The notes under the pieces were generated by a model. That model did not search any database. It was not told where the DNA came from and was given only the letters and a program-made list of their open reading frames with translations. Shown piece after piece: positions 7,892 through 18,500 of a DNA stretch of 64,000 nt. Position numbers and translations under genes: made by a program. This DNA is from an uncultured Phycisphaerae bacterium (lineage in GTDB: Bacteria > Planctomycetota > Phycisphaerae > UBA1845 > Fen-1342), in contig CALGJV010000013.1 in assembly GCA_937928595.1 (NCBI GenBank), positions 62,001 to 126,000 on the forward strand, read 5' to 3'. Within the stretch, counting starts at the first letter, position 1. Every line of letters starts with the position of its first letter.

Positions 7892-9055
7892 TCACTCCAG
7901 CGCCCGAAACGCGACGACGGGCCGCAGCCGCGCCGCCAGCCAGACCGGCCACGCCGCCGCGATCAGCCCGACCGCCGCGGCGATGCCCACGGCCTGCGCG
8001 CAGACGGCCAGCCGCACGTCGAGCGACTGGATGAGCGGCACCGTGAAGCGGCGCAGCGGCGTGTAGGTGAACGCGTACCACGGCCCGAGCGCGCCGAGCG
8101 CCCCGGCGCTCACGCAGATCGCCAGGCTCTCGAACTGGATCAGCGCGAAGACGAGCGCGCGGCCGAAGCCGAGTGCCTTGAGCGCGGCGTACTCGGCCAG
8201 GCGGTCGCGGAAGTTCATGCTCATCGTGTTGGCGGCGGCGATAATGGCGACCACCACGGTCAGGGCCGAAAGGATCGTGAGGTTGCGCGGCAGGTCGAAC
8301 TGCTGCGCGATGAACTGGCTCATGAAGGCCTTCTCGTCCTGCGTGAGCGTCGGGTCGGGCGTGTTGGCGAAATGCGCGTCGATCGCCGTGCGGTAGAACT
8401 CGAGGTCGTCCGACGAGCGGCACTTGGCGAAGAAGAAGCTGACCAGCCCCTCGGGGTAGCCCTGCCGCTTGATCTCCTCCTCGAGGTAGTCGCCGCGACA
8501 GAACAGCGTGACCGGGTCGACCACGTCCTGGGCCGTCGAGACGACGTGGAACGGGATCGCCGAGTAGGGCGGGACCGACGCGCGGATGGTGATCCGGTCG
8601 CCCACGCGCCAGCCGAACTGCGCGGCCGTGCCGCGCCCCACGACGATGGCCTGCCGGTCGCGCTCCCACGCGGCGCGTTCGGCCGGATCGGTCAGGTACT
8701 CGGGAAACGTCGCGGGAAACGTGTCGGGGTCGGCGGCAAGCGTGGAGAGCGGCTGGGGCTTGTCCTCGACCTTGCCGCCGATCCAGCGCATGGCGCAGAC
8801 CGTGATGGGCCGGCTGTGGTCGAGGGCCTCGATTTTCCCGCGGTAGCCGGCCGGCAGGGGGTAGACGATGGACGATTTGTGGGTGATGGCCAGGCGGAGC
8901 TGGCGGGCGGAGTTGTCGAGAAAGCGGTTGATGCCGTCCACGACGGCCACCGAGAGCACGAAGATGGTGATCGGCAGGCCGACCGCCAGGCCCGTCATCA
9001 GGACACGCAGCGGGTTGCGCCAGATATTGCGGTGCAGGTAGCTCAGGATCAGCAT
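7892..9055 (-). CDS. ABC transporter permease, MacB/FtsX type (copy A2)
   Basis: A 387-aa permease starting MLILSYLHRNIWRNPLRVLM, then a first helix, a large periplasmic domain and three C-terminal helices (LTVVVAIIAAANTMSMNFRD; the coupling segment RLAEYAALKALGFGRALV follows). It pairs with the copy-B2 gene at 10304-11473: shared landmarks include MRWxGGxV, TLxADxDTxP, VARQYGWxVGDR-like and FANTPDxTxxxxExAFxxxF. The ATG at 9055 was chosen from the alignment with copy B2; the frame is open to 9445. It is separated from the next upstream gene by 23 bases. Confidence 0.86.
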   Translation of the reverse strand: MLILSYLHRNIWRNPLRVLMTGLAVGLPITIFVLSVAVVDGINRFLDNSARQLRLAITHKSSIVYPLPAGYRGKIEALDHSRPITVCAMRWIGGKVEDKPQPLSTLAADPDTFPATFPEYLTDPAERAAWERDRQAIVVGRGTAAQFGWRVGDRITIRASVPPYSAIPFHVVSTAQDVVDPVTLFCRGDYLEEEIKRQGYPEGLVSFFFAKCRSSDDLEFYRTAIDAHFANTPDPTLTQDEKAFMSQFIAQQFDLPRNLTILSALTVVVAIIAAANTMSMNFRDRLAEYAALKALGFGRALVFALIQFESLAICVSAGALGALGPWYAFTYTPLRRFTVPLIQSLDVRLAVCAQAVGIAAAVGLIAAAWPVWLAARLRPVVAFRALE

Positions 9056-9078
9056 GGCACGGTTCGCACGACCTCCGC

Positions 9079-10266
9079 TCACCCCTCGCGCAGCGCGCTG
9101 ACCGCCTGCACGCGCGCCGCCCGCCACGCCGGCACGAGCGCCCCCAGGGCTCCGACCAGCACGACGGCCGCCAGCGCGACCGCGGCGATCATCGGCGTCA
9201 AGCGGATCTCGAACGCCAGCGTCGTGAAGCTCGACGCCCCCAGCATGTCCTTGGTGCGGCCGACGAACTGGAGCCAGGCCAGACACAGTCCGCAGCCCAG
9301 CCCGCCGCCCAGCAGCGCCAGCAGCACGGCCTCGAGCACGAAACCCACCAGGATGCGCCCGCGGCCGAAGCCGATCGTCCGCAGCATGGCGATCTCGCGC
9401 GTGCGGCCGGCGACGGCCGAGAACATCGTGTTGGCGATCGAGCATACGGCCGCGACGCTCATGATCAGCACGAGGCCGGTCACGATCACGAGGTAGCCGC
9501 GCACGAGCCGCAGCTGCTCGTGCCAGTAGGCGGCCTCGGTCTTGGCCGTGAGCTGGATGGCCGGCCCCTCGATCTGCTCGATCACCTTCTGGGGGTCTTC
9601 GTCCGGTGCGACGCGCAGGGCGGCCGACGAATAGGCGTTGCGGCTGTAGGCGTTCATCAGCGACGGGAGGTAGCCCCAGATCTCGCTTTCGAGCGGCCCG
9701 CCGTCGGCGGTGAAATAGCCGACCACCCGGTAGCCGCGGTCGTTGCCGAAGCCGAGGTTCACCACGTCGCCGAGCCGGAGGCCGGCGAACTGCTCCGCCG
9801 CCTTGACGCCGACGATGATCTCCTGCGCGCCGGTCGCGAACACCGGGCCCTGGAGCCGCACGTTGCGGTGCACGGCGAAGGCCCGCTCGGGGTCGACGCC
9901 GCGCACGGCGACGTTGGCGGTCGTGCGACCGGCGTCGCGCTTGCGGGGCAGGGCGACCTGCACGGTCATCTCGGGGCTGACCAGCGGCCGGCCGGTCTGC
10001 GGGTCGCGCGCCACGCCGGTGACCTGGCTGAGCTTGTTGAACTCGGCGGGCGGCAGCGCGCTGGTGCCTTCGGAGGTCGAGCCGCGGCGGATGACGATGA
10101 TCTTGTGGGTGTCGCTGGCGACGGCCAGCGAGCCGCGGAGGGCGGCGGCGAAGCCCAGGATCCAGCCGAGCAATCCGACGACGGCGGCCACGACGAGGAT
10201 CGTCAGCGTGGTCGTCGTGGGCCGCACGAAGACGTTGCGCCAGTGGTACACCAGCGGCAGAGCCAT
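9079..10266 (-). CDS. ABC transporter permease, MacB/FtsX type (copy B1)
   Basis: A 395-aa permease with the same plan as copy A1: N-terminal helix (TTTLTILVVAAVVGLLGWIL), an extracytoplasmic domain with TANVAVRGVDPERAFAVHRN that aligns with ANVAVRGVDDIAFALH of copy A1, then three helices with TREIAMLRTIGFGRGRILVG as the ATPase-coupling segment. It lies third in the operon, 37 bases after copy B2. Paired permeases of different subfamily in tandem suggest that each transporter is a heterodimer. Confidence 0.88.
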   Translation of the reverse strand: MALPLVYHWRNVFVRPTTTTLTILVVAAVVGLLGWILGFAAALRGSLAVASDTHKIIVIRRGSTSEGTSALPPAEFNKLSQVTGVARDPQTGRPLVSPEMTVQVALPRKRDAGRTTANVAVRGVDPERAFAVHRNVRLQGPVFATGAQEIIVGVKAAEQFAGLRLGDVVNLGFGNDRGYRVVGYFTADGGPLESEIWGYLPSLMNAYSRNAYSSAALRVAPDEDPQKVIEQIEGPAIQLTAKTEAAYWHEQLRLVRGYLVIVTGLVLIMSVAAVCSIANTMFSAVAGRTREIAMLRTIGFGRGRILVGFVLEAVLLALLGGGLGCGLCLAWLQFVGRTKDMLGASSFTTLAFEIRLTPMIAAVALAAVVLVGALGALVPAWRAARVQAVSALREG

Positions 10267-10303
10267 CCGGTCCGATCTCCTGCGCCGGCGCGGGCCGGCC
10301 GAG

Positions 10304-11473
10304 TCAGGCGACGCGCCGCAGCGCGTCGGTCGTTCGCAGGCGCAGCGCCTGCCAGGCCGGCCAGAAGCCGGCCGCGATGCCCACGATCAGGCCGATCGAC
10401 AGCGAGCCGAGCACCGCCAGCCACGACAGCTCGGGCGGGCTGAACGCGCCCCAGCGCAGGTGGTCGGGCGGAATCAGCGTCAGGCCCGCGACGATCGGCA
10501 GAATCCCCAGGGCCGAGCCGAGCAGCGCCAGCAGGACGCTCTCGGAGAGCACGATCAGGAACACGCGGCGCGCCGAGAACCCGAGCGCCTTGAACACGGC
10601 GAGTTCGCGGATGCGCTCGCGGAAGCTCATCATCATGGTGTTGCCGGCGACCAGCGCGACGATGATCACGACGACCGTGGCCATGGCCTGCGCCAGGCTG
10701 GGCAGGTCGCCCACGGCCTGCACGAACCCGGCCACGAAGGCGTTCTCGTCCTCGCTGCGGGTCTCGTCGGGCGTATTGGCAAACAGGGCGTCGATCTCCT
10801 GCTGGAGGGAGCGGAGCGCGGCCGCGTCGACGCACTTGACCCAGAAGATGCTGCACCCGGTGCCGACCTGGCCCTCGCGCTCGAACGCGTCGAGCAGGTA
10901 GTCGCGGCGGAAGTAGAACGTCATCGGGAACGGCGATTCGTCCCAGATGCGGATCAGGCGGAATTCCAGTTGCCGATACGGTGGGATCGTGCTCTCGAGC
11001 ACGACACGGTCCCCGACCTTCCAGCCGTACTGCCGCGCGACGCCGCCGGCGACGATCGCCGCGCGGCGCTCGCGCTGCCACTCGGTGATCTCGGCCTCGG
11101 TCAGCCCGATGTCGCTGTAGACGATCGGCAGCGTGTCGGCGTCGGCGGCCAGGCTCTGGAGCGTCTGCTGCGTCCCGGGCACACGGCCGCCGAACCAGCG
11201 CATGCCGCAGACCGCCCGCAGGCGCGTGCGCTGCGGGTCGAGCTCCTCGATCTTCCGGCGGTGGCCATCGGGCAGGAAGTTGGTCAGCGACACGCGGTGG
11301 TGCACCCCCAGCCGGAGCTCCTGCTCCAGAGCGGCGCTGGTCTTGACGAACCCGACCACCAGCGACAGCGCCAGCACGAACACGGCCATCGGCAGGGCGA
11401 ACGCCACGGCCGTCAGGCCGGTGCGGAGCCGGTTGCGCCTCAGGTTCTGAAGCAGGACATAGGACAGCGTCAC
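10304..11473 (-). CDS. ABC transporter permease, MacB/FtsX type (copy B2)
   Basis: A 389-aa permease beginning [20 protein letters not shown], followed by the first membrane helix, a periplasmic domain of about 220 aa and three C-terminal helices ([20 protein letters not shown]; coupling segment [19 protein letters not shown]). It is the first permease after the ATPase, 13 bases downstream of its stop. The family link to copy A2 at 7892-9055 is plain across the whole length. Confidence 0.88.
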   Translation of the reverse strand: MTLSYVLLQNLRRNRLRTGLTAVAFALPMAVFVLALSLVVGFVKTSAALEQELRLGVHHRVSLTNFLPDGHRRKIEELDPQRTRLRAVCGMRWFGGRVPGTQQTLQSLAADADTLPIVYSDIGLTEAEITEWQRERRAAIVAGGVARQYGWKVGDRVVLESTIPPYRQLEFRLIRIWDESPFPMTFYFRRDYLLDAFEREGQVGTGCSIFWVKCVDAAALRSLQQEIDALFANTPDETRSEDENAFVAGFVQAVGDLPSLAQAMATVVVIIVALVAGNTMMMSFRERIRELAVFKALGFSARRVFLIVLSESVLLALLGSALGILPIVAGLTLIPPDHLRWGAFSPPELSWLAVLGSLSIGLIVGIAAGFWPAWQALRLRTTDALRRVA

Positions 11474-11486
11474 CGAAGCTCCTCGC

Positions 11487-12209
<723 letters not shown>

Positions 12210-12285
12210 GCCCGGCTCCGGTGGCGCGGCCGGCCGCTCCGCGATTCCCGACCGGCGCGGCCCGCGGACGCGCGCGGGACGCCGC

Positions 12286-12291
12286 ATTATA
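12286..12291 (-). promoter_or_regulatory. Consensus -10 element of the ABC operon
   Basis: A perfect TATAAT on the minus strand, 76 bases before the ATPase ATG, in a background of over 75% GC. The best -35 candidates (around 12309-12317) are weak. Confidence 0.55.
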
Positions 12292-12332
12292 GTCCGGCGC
12301 CGGCCCCGCGGACGAACGGCCCGGGGGCGTTG

Positions 12333-12358
12333 AAAACCGGCCGGCGGCGCGGGGCCGG
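12333..12358 (-). terminator. Rho-independent terminator after pepT
   Basis: On the minus strand CCGGCC (12353-12358) pairs with GGCCGG (12337-12342) around a 10-base loop and is followed by TTTT (12336-12333). It lies 19 bases beyond the pepT stop and just before the ABC operon promoter. Confidence 0.6.
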
Positions 12359-12376
12359 CGCGACGGAGCCGGCATG

Positions 12377-13606
12377 CTATCGCTCGCGCCCCCACAGCTC
12401 CGCGAGCTTCAGCAGGACACGGACCGCGGACTCCATCTCCTCGAGGCAGGCGAACTCGAGCGGCGAGTGGTAGTTGTGCATGCCGGCCGAGAGGTTCGGC
12501 GTGGGCAGGCCCAGCTCGCTGAGCCGCGAACCGTCCGTGCCGCCCCGGATCGACGTGAACTCGGGCTTCAGCCCGACGGCTTCGTACGCCTGCGCCGCCA
12601 GCCCCACGGCCCGCGGCTCGCGTGCCAGGTGCTCCCGCATGTTGCGGTACTGCTTGCGCACGTCGACCGCGATGCGCGCCCGCGGGTGCTCGGCCGCCAG
12701 CGTGTCGGCGACGCTGCGCAGCAGCGCGGCCTGTGTCTCGAGCTCCGCCGTCTCGAAGCTCCGGAGCAGGATCTTGAGCTTCACCTCGGGCACGCCGCCC
12801 TCGACCAGGTAGGGGTGCAGGAATCCGTCGCGGCCGCGGGTGGTCTCCGGCGCGAGCCGGTGCCACGGCAGACGCTCGAGAAACTGGCCGGCGAGGCGAA
12901 TGGCGTTGACCATCTTGCCGCAGGCCAGGCCGGGGTGGATGTTCACGCCGGTGATCGTCACGGTCGCGAGGTCGGCCGAGAACGTCTCCTGCTCGATCTG
13001 GCCCGCCCCCTCGCCGTCGAGGGTGTAGGCGCAGACGGCGCCGAGGCCCGGCACGTCGAGCTTGTCGACGCCGCGGCCGATCTCCTCGTCGCAGGTGAAG
13101 ACGATGCGGATGGGCCCGTGCTTGCGGTTCCTGTCGCGCAGCAGCTCCGCGGCGGCGGTCATGATGACGGCCACGCCGGCCTTGTCGTCGGCACCGAGCA
13201 GCGTGGTGCCGTCGGTCGTGATGAGCGTCCGGCCCTTCAGTTCGGCCAGGATGGGCGTGTCCGCGACGCGAATGACCTTCGACGGGTCGCCGGGCAGCGG
13301 GATGTCGCCGCCGGCGTAGTGGCGGATCACCTGCGGGTGGACGTCGCGGCCGCTGTACTCGGGCGAGGTATCGAGGTGCGCGAGCCAGGCGATCGTGGGG
13401 GCGCCCGGCGCGGTGCCGGGAAGCGTAGCGGTGACGATGCCGTCGGCGCTGATCGCGACGTCGGCGGCCCCGAGCGCCCGGAGCTCGTCGGCCAGCAGCC
13501 GCCCGAGCGTGAGCTGGCCCGGGGAACTGGGGTACTGCGGCGCGTCCTCGACGGCCGTCGTCTCGATCTGCACGTAGCGGCAGAAGCGGTCCAGCAGCGT
13601 GTCCAC
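12377..13606 (-). CDS. pepT: Tripeptide aminopeptidase (peptidase T, M20B)
   Basis: A zinc aminopeptidase of 409 aa that removes the N-terminal residue from tripeptides in the cytoplasm. Metal and catalytic motifs are present: AHLDTSP (His and Asp, about 78-84), TTLLGADDKAGVAV (about 138-151), FTCDEEIGRG (about 175-184), YTLDGE (about 199) and the late zinc His in GMHNYHSPLEF (about 376-386). GTG at 13606 is used because the PepT family starts MxxLLxRFxRYVxxxT, exactly VDTLLDRFCRYVQIETT here. It lies 26 bases after the stop of a POT-family peptide transporter, so uptake and hydrolysis are probably cotranscribed. Confidence 0.95.
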   Translation of the reverse strand: MDTLLDRFCRYVQIETTAVEDAPQYPSSPGQLTLGRLLADELRALGAADVAISADGIVTATLPGTAPGAPTIAWLAHLDTSPEYSGRDVHPQVIRHYAGGDIPLPGDPSKVIRVADTPILAELKGRTLITTDGTTLLGADDKAGVAVIMTAAAELLRDRNRKHGPIRIVFTCDEEIGRGVDKLDVPGLGAVCAYTLDGEGAGQIEQETFSADLATVTITGVNIHPGLACGKMVNAIRLAGQFLERLPWHRLAPETTRGRDGFLHPYLVEGGVPEVKLKILLRSFETAELETQAALLRSVADTLAAEHPRARIAVDVRKQYRNMREHLAREPRAVGLAAQAYEAVGLKPEFTSIRGGTDGSRLSELGLPTPNLSAGMHNYHSPLEFACLEEMESAVRVLLKLAELWGRER

Positions 13607-13632
13607 GTTCGTCTCCGCGCGCGGCGGGCGGG

Positions 13633-15423
13633 CTACCGCGTGCCGCCGCCGGTGAGGTTGTGCGCCGCCGACCGGGGCAGCGCGAGGCGGTTGTACAAGA
13701 GGAAGATCGCGGCCGTCAGCACCATGATGACGCCGAACGCGGCCCACATCAGGTCGGGCCGTTGCATGTCGCGGGCGAGCTTGCCGTAGAGCTGGCCCGA
13801 GAGGATGCCGCCGAAGAGATTGCCCAGCGCGACGGCGACGAAGTAATAGCCCATGTAGAGCGCGACCTTGTCGCGCGGGGCGATGCGGCCGACGTACTCC
13901 TGGCTCGTCGGACTCGACATCATCTCGCCGAACGAGAAGATCAGGATGCCGGCGCAGACGATCCAGACGGAGCCGCCGGGCCCGGTCAGGCCCTGGTCGC
14001 CGGCCAGCGCCGACAGCCCGATCCCCACGGCGGCCACGAGCATCCCGATGACCATCGACGTGAACTGGTGGAAACGCGAGATCAGGTACGAGACGAGGAC
14101 CTGGAAACAGACGATGCCCAGCGCGTTGAGGTTGACGATGAACTCGGGGTTGAACTGCCGACCGCGGGCGATGGCCCGGTCGGCCACGTTGTCGGGGGTG
14201 GCGTCGGCGGCGCTGAACAGCTCGCGCAGCTCGGCCGGTCGCAGCCGCACCTTGTTTTGGAGCAGGTCGCGCGCCGCGGCCTCGAAGACCGCGTCGTCGC
14301 GGTCGGGGCTCGCCAGCAGCTCGGTCATCTTCTTGACGATTTCGGCCCGTTCGTCCTTGTTGATCGTCGCGACCCGCTCGGCGGCCCCGGGTCCCAGAAC
14401 GCGCTCGGCGGTGTGGATCAGCGGCCGGGTCTCGGTGAAGTCGCGGATGTACTCGGGCATGGTCAGGAAGATCTGGTTGAACGCGGTCCAGAAGCCCGAC
14501 AGGATCAGGAGGAAGAGCGCGAAGCGCCAGTTGCTGCAATGCATCCGCTGGAGCAGCGCGGGGCGGGCGGGCGTGCCCGGGGGGGCGGGGCGGCCGCTGC
14601 CGGCCGGCAGCACCGCATCCCACAGGAAGTTCAGCGCCAGCCAGGCCGCGACGAAGATGGCGCAGCGTGTCCAGGTGAACCACGGGTATTCGAGGTTCGC
14701 GACCATCAACGCGACGAGCGTCACGAGCACGGTCAGGCCGAAGCGCGGGTTGCCGATCACCTCGTACGTGTTCGCGAGGACCTGCTTGAGCGAGCGCCGC
14801 GTCGCGGAACCGGCTTCGGAGGTCGGCTCGCGGTAGAACAGCGACACGATGATGAGGTTCACCACCGCCCAGCCCGAAGACGCCAGGAACACGTAGTCCC
14901 ACGACAGGCCGCGCACCACGCCCGCCACGATCGGCCCCACGAACCCGCCGATGTTCACCATCATGTAGAAGATGCCGAAACCCATCCGCGAGTTCGCCTC
15001 ACCCGTCACCCGGGCCACCGTGCCGACGACCACGGGTTTGAAGATCGCGGCCGCGACCGCGACGCAGAAGAACGCGGCCAGGAACCCGGGCATGCTCTTG
15101 AACTGGCCCAGGGCGTAGTAAAAGACGGCCATGCCGACGTAGGCCAGCAGGAACATCTTCTTGTAGCCGTAGCGGTCGGCCAGCGCGCCCGTCAGCACCG
15201 GCATGAGATACAGCAGGAACGGGATGATGGCCTGGATGGCGCCGCGCTGCTCGGAGGTGAAGCCCAGGCCGCCGGTCTCGCGGGGGCCCGTGATGTAGAG
15301 CGACGACACGGCGAAGAAGCCGTACCACGCCATCCGTTCGAAGATCTCCATCGTGTTGGCGACCCAGAACGTGGCGGGGAAGCTGCGAATTTGCGCGAGA
15401 AAGCCGGGCTGGGGTGCGCTCAC
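13633..15423 (-). CDS. POT/PTR-family proton-coupled oligopeptide transporter
   Basis: A 596-aa major-facilitator transporter. The proton-coupling ExxER motif is at residues 26-30 (MEIFERMAWYGFF), and the family signature FxxFYxxxNxG-like block appears as FGIFYMMVNIGGFVGPIVAG (about 150-169). Twelve or more membrane helices are predictable. A hydrophilic insert of about 90 aa (roughly 345-435: ERVLGPGAAERVATINKDER...LFSAADATPDNV) interrupts the second half; a similar extracytoplasmic or inter-bundle domain occurs in some bacterial peptide transporters. It directly precedes pepT and follows the exported tricorn protease gene, pointing to di/tripeptide uptake as its job. Confidence 0.92.
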   Translation of the reverse strand: MSAPQPGFLAQIRSFPATFWVANTMEIFERMAWYGFFAVSSLYITGPRETGGLGFTSEQRGAIQAIIPFLLYLMPVLTGALADRYGYKKMFLLAYVGMAVFYYALGQFKSMPGFLAAFFCVAVAAAIFKPVVVGTVARVTGEANSRMGFGIFYMMVNIGGFVGPIVAGVVRGLSWDYVFLASSGWAVVNLIIVSLFYREPTSEAGSATRRSLKQVLANTYEVIGNPRFGLTVLVTLVALMVANLEYPWFTWTRCAIFVAAWLALNFLWDAVLPAGSGRPAPPGTPARPALLQRMHCSNWRFALFLLILSGFWTAFNQIFLTMPEYIRDFTETRPLIHTAERVLGPGAAERVATINKDERAEIVKKMTELLASPDRDDAVFEAAARDLLQNKVRLRPAELRELFSAADATPDNVADRAIARGRQFNPEFIVNLNALGIVCFQVLVSYLISRFHQFTSMVIGMLVAAVGIGLSALAGDQGLTGPGGSVWIVCAGILIFSFGEMMSSPTSQEYVGRIAPRDKVALYMGYYFVAVALGNLFGGILSGQLYGKLARDMQRPDLMWAAFGVIMVLTAAIFLLYNRLALPRSAAHNLTGGGTR

Positions 15424-15563
15424 CGCGGTGCTCTCCGTCGGAAGGGACCGAAACGCCGGCGCGCGCAGCCGACAGGACCGCGCCGGTACGCGGACAAGCT
15501 ACTCGCAAGGCCGGGCCGCGGCAAACGGCCGCCGTGGAGGCGCCGAGCGCCCACGCCGCCGCG

Positions 15564-18500
15564 CTACCGATCCTCCTCCGGAATGCCCATCCCGCGGCGG
15601 TCCGGCGCCTTCGGCCGCTGCGGCGGCGTGTACGGCGCGCGCGCGATCTCGGCCAGCATGAGCTCGATGCCCTTGTCGAGCTGCGGGTCGCCGCCGCTCA
15701 CCATCAGCGACGGATCGTCCACGACCTCGATGTCCGGGTCGACGCCGTGGCCCTCGACGCCCCAGGTGCCGTCGGTCTTGTAAAACCCGAACGTCGGCAC
15801 GGTGATGCCGGCGCCGTCGATCAGGCCCGGGTTGCCGCTGATGCCGACCAGCCCGCCCCACGTGCGCATGCCGATGAGCGGGCCCAGCTTGCTCTGCCGG
15901 AAGTAGTAGGGGAACGCATCGCCGCCCGAGCCCGCCAACCCGTTGATCAGCATGCACTTCGGGCCCTGGTGGGCGTCGTCCGGGTTCGGCCAGTCGCGGC
16001 CGTCGCGCCGCGCCCAGTAGTTCGTGATGGGGCGGTTGAGCAGCTCGATGAAGCGGTTCGGAATCTGCCCCCCGCCGTTCCAGCGCTCGTCGATGATCAG
16101 CGCGGCCTTGTCGCGCTGGCCGTAGAACTGGCGGAACAGCTCGTTCTGGCCGTTCACGCCGGTGTCGGGCACATGGATGTAGCCGACGCGGCCGCCGGTC
16201 TTGTGCTCGACGTAGGCGCGGTTGCGCTCCACCCAGTCGCGATAGCGCAGGCCGCCCTCGTCGCCGAGCAGCGTCACGATGAGTTCGCGCTGGCCGGTCT
16301 TGGTCGGCTTCCCGGAGTCCTGCTCGTCGCCCTTGTGCTCGGCCGGCGTTGTGTCCGTCGGCCGGGTGGCCGCGTCAGCGGGCTGCGACTCGGCCGCCGC
16401 CGTCTGTGTCGTCGGATCGGCGAGCGTGGGCTGGTCGCTGACGGTCAGCGTGACGGTACGGCCGGCGAGGCCCTGGAACGCGGCCCACGGGTCGCGGGTC
16501 GCGTCCACCGGCACGCCGTTGACGGCCAGCAAGTAGTCGCCGACCTGGACGTTCACGCCCGGCTGGCCGAGCGGCCCGCGGGCGTCGAGGTCCCACGGGG
16601 CGCCGCCGAGGATGCGGGCGATGCGGTACGCCCCGCGGTCGAGCTCGAAGTCGACGCCGAGCAGGCCGACCGACACGCTGGGCTCGTCGCCGGTGTCGTT
16701 GCCGAAGTAGTACGCGTGCCCGATGTTGAGCTCGCTGATCATCTCGCGGATCAGGAAACCCACGTCGGCCCGCGACACGCAGTCGTCGAGCATGGCGGCG
16801 TACTGGTCGCGGATCGCCGGCCAGTCCACGCCGTGCATGTTCGCGACGTAGAAGTAGTCCCGCTGGATGCGCCAGGCGTCGAGGAAGAGCTGGCGCCACT
16901 CTTCGCGCGGGTGGATGACCACGGCCAGGTCGGACAGCGGGACCGACTTGCTCATGTTCTGGCCGGGGGCCGCGTCGACGATGGCGAACGTGTTGCCCTG
17001 CCGGGCGAGCAGCTTCTTGCCGTCGGCCGTCAGGCGGAACTCGCCCACGCCGTCGAGCACGGTCTTCTCGGTCTTCTCCTCGTCGCCCAGATCGAGGAGC
17101 TTGATGCTCGGCGCGCCGCCGCCCGCGCCGGGCTGCCGCACGTACAGCAGCTTGCCCTCGTGGTTGACGGCCAGGTGCGCGAAGGCACCATGTCCGACGG
17201 GGATCTGGATGGCGCGGCGCTCGAAGCCCTCCAGGTCGATCTGGAGCTTCTTGGGCTCGTCCTTCCGGGCCTCCGCCTGCGCTGCGCCGTCGGCCGCCGG
17301 CGCGGACGCGGTCGCGGGCGCGGAGTCCTGGGCCCGCAGGCCGGCGCTGCGGGTGTCGTCGTCGCCTTCGTCATCCTCGCCGTCGTCGTCCGCCGGCGGC
17401 GGCTGCGGTGCGGGCGCGTCGCCCGCGCCGTCCGGCTGGTCGCCGGGGGCGTCTTTCTTCTCGTCCTTCTTCTCCTCTTTCTTCTCCGGGCCGGGTTCCT
17501 CGTCCGACTGGGGCGCCCACGGCGACGGCAGGTCCGCCCGCAACGGCACCACGACCAGCACGTCCGTGCGGGTGTAGACGAACGTGCTGCCGATGTCCTC
17601 GTAGATCGGATCGGCGAAGCGCGCGTTGGTCGCGTAGAACAGGTAGTCGCCCTTGCGGTCGAACGCGGGCCACGACACGTTGAACATCCCGCTCGTGACC
17701 TGGTGCTTCTCCCCGGTCGGCACGTGGTACAGCCAGAGCGCCTGCTGGTGGTTGTCGCCGCCGCGCGGATACGCCAGCCACGTCGAATCGTGCGACCAGG
17801 ACACGGTCGGCAGGTTCGCCCACGGGTCGGCGTCGATCAGTTTCACCGTGCCCCGCGGCTCCTCCGCCCCCGGCTCGCGGGCCGGCCACTTCTCCGGGAA
17901 CGTGTACAGGTACAGCATGCCCGCCTTGTCGCCGAAGACAATGTGCTTCGAATCCGGCGACCAGTGCGGCGCGAACCGGAACGCCTGGCCGTCGAACGTC
18001 AGCCGGTGCGGCGCGGTCTTGCCGTCCGCCGCCCGCACGTACAGCTCGTACTCGCCGGTTTCGTCAGAGAAGTACGCGATCCAGCGGCCGTCGGGGCTCC
18101 ACGCCGGGTCGCGCTCGGCCACGCCGCTGGTGCGGCTCAGGTTGCGGCTCGAGCCCTTGCGGGCGGGCACGCTCCACACGTCGCCACGGGCTTCGAGCAC
18201 CGCCCGCTGGCCGGTCGGCGAGACGTCGTAGTTCTCGATGCGGCTCTGGACGTCGACCCGCTGCGGGCGGATGTCCGGCCGATCGCCCGGCACGCTGATC
18301 TCGACCGCGCGACTGGTCCGGGTCGCCAGGTCGAGCAGGTACAGATCCGCGCCGAGCTGGAACACGATCTCGCCGCCGCCGCTGGGTCCGGGGCCGATCG
18401 CGGGCCACTTCACGTCGAACTCGGTGAAGCGCGTCACCTGCTCGCGGCGGCCGGTCGCCGGGTCGTAGACCCAGATGTTGCCGCGATGCTCCGGGCCGCC

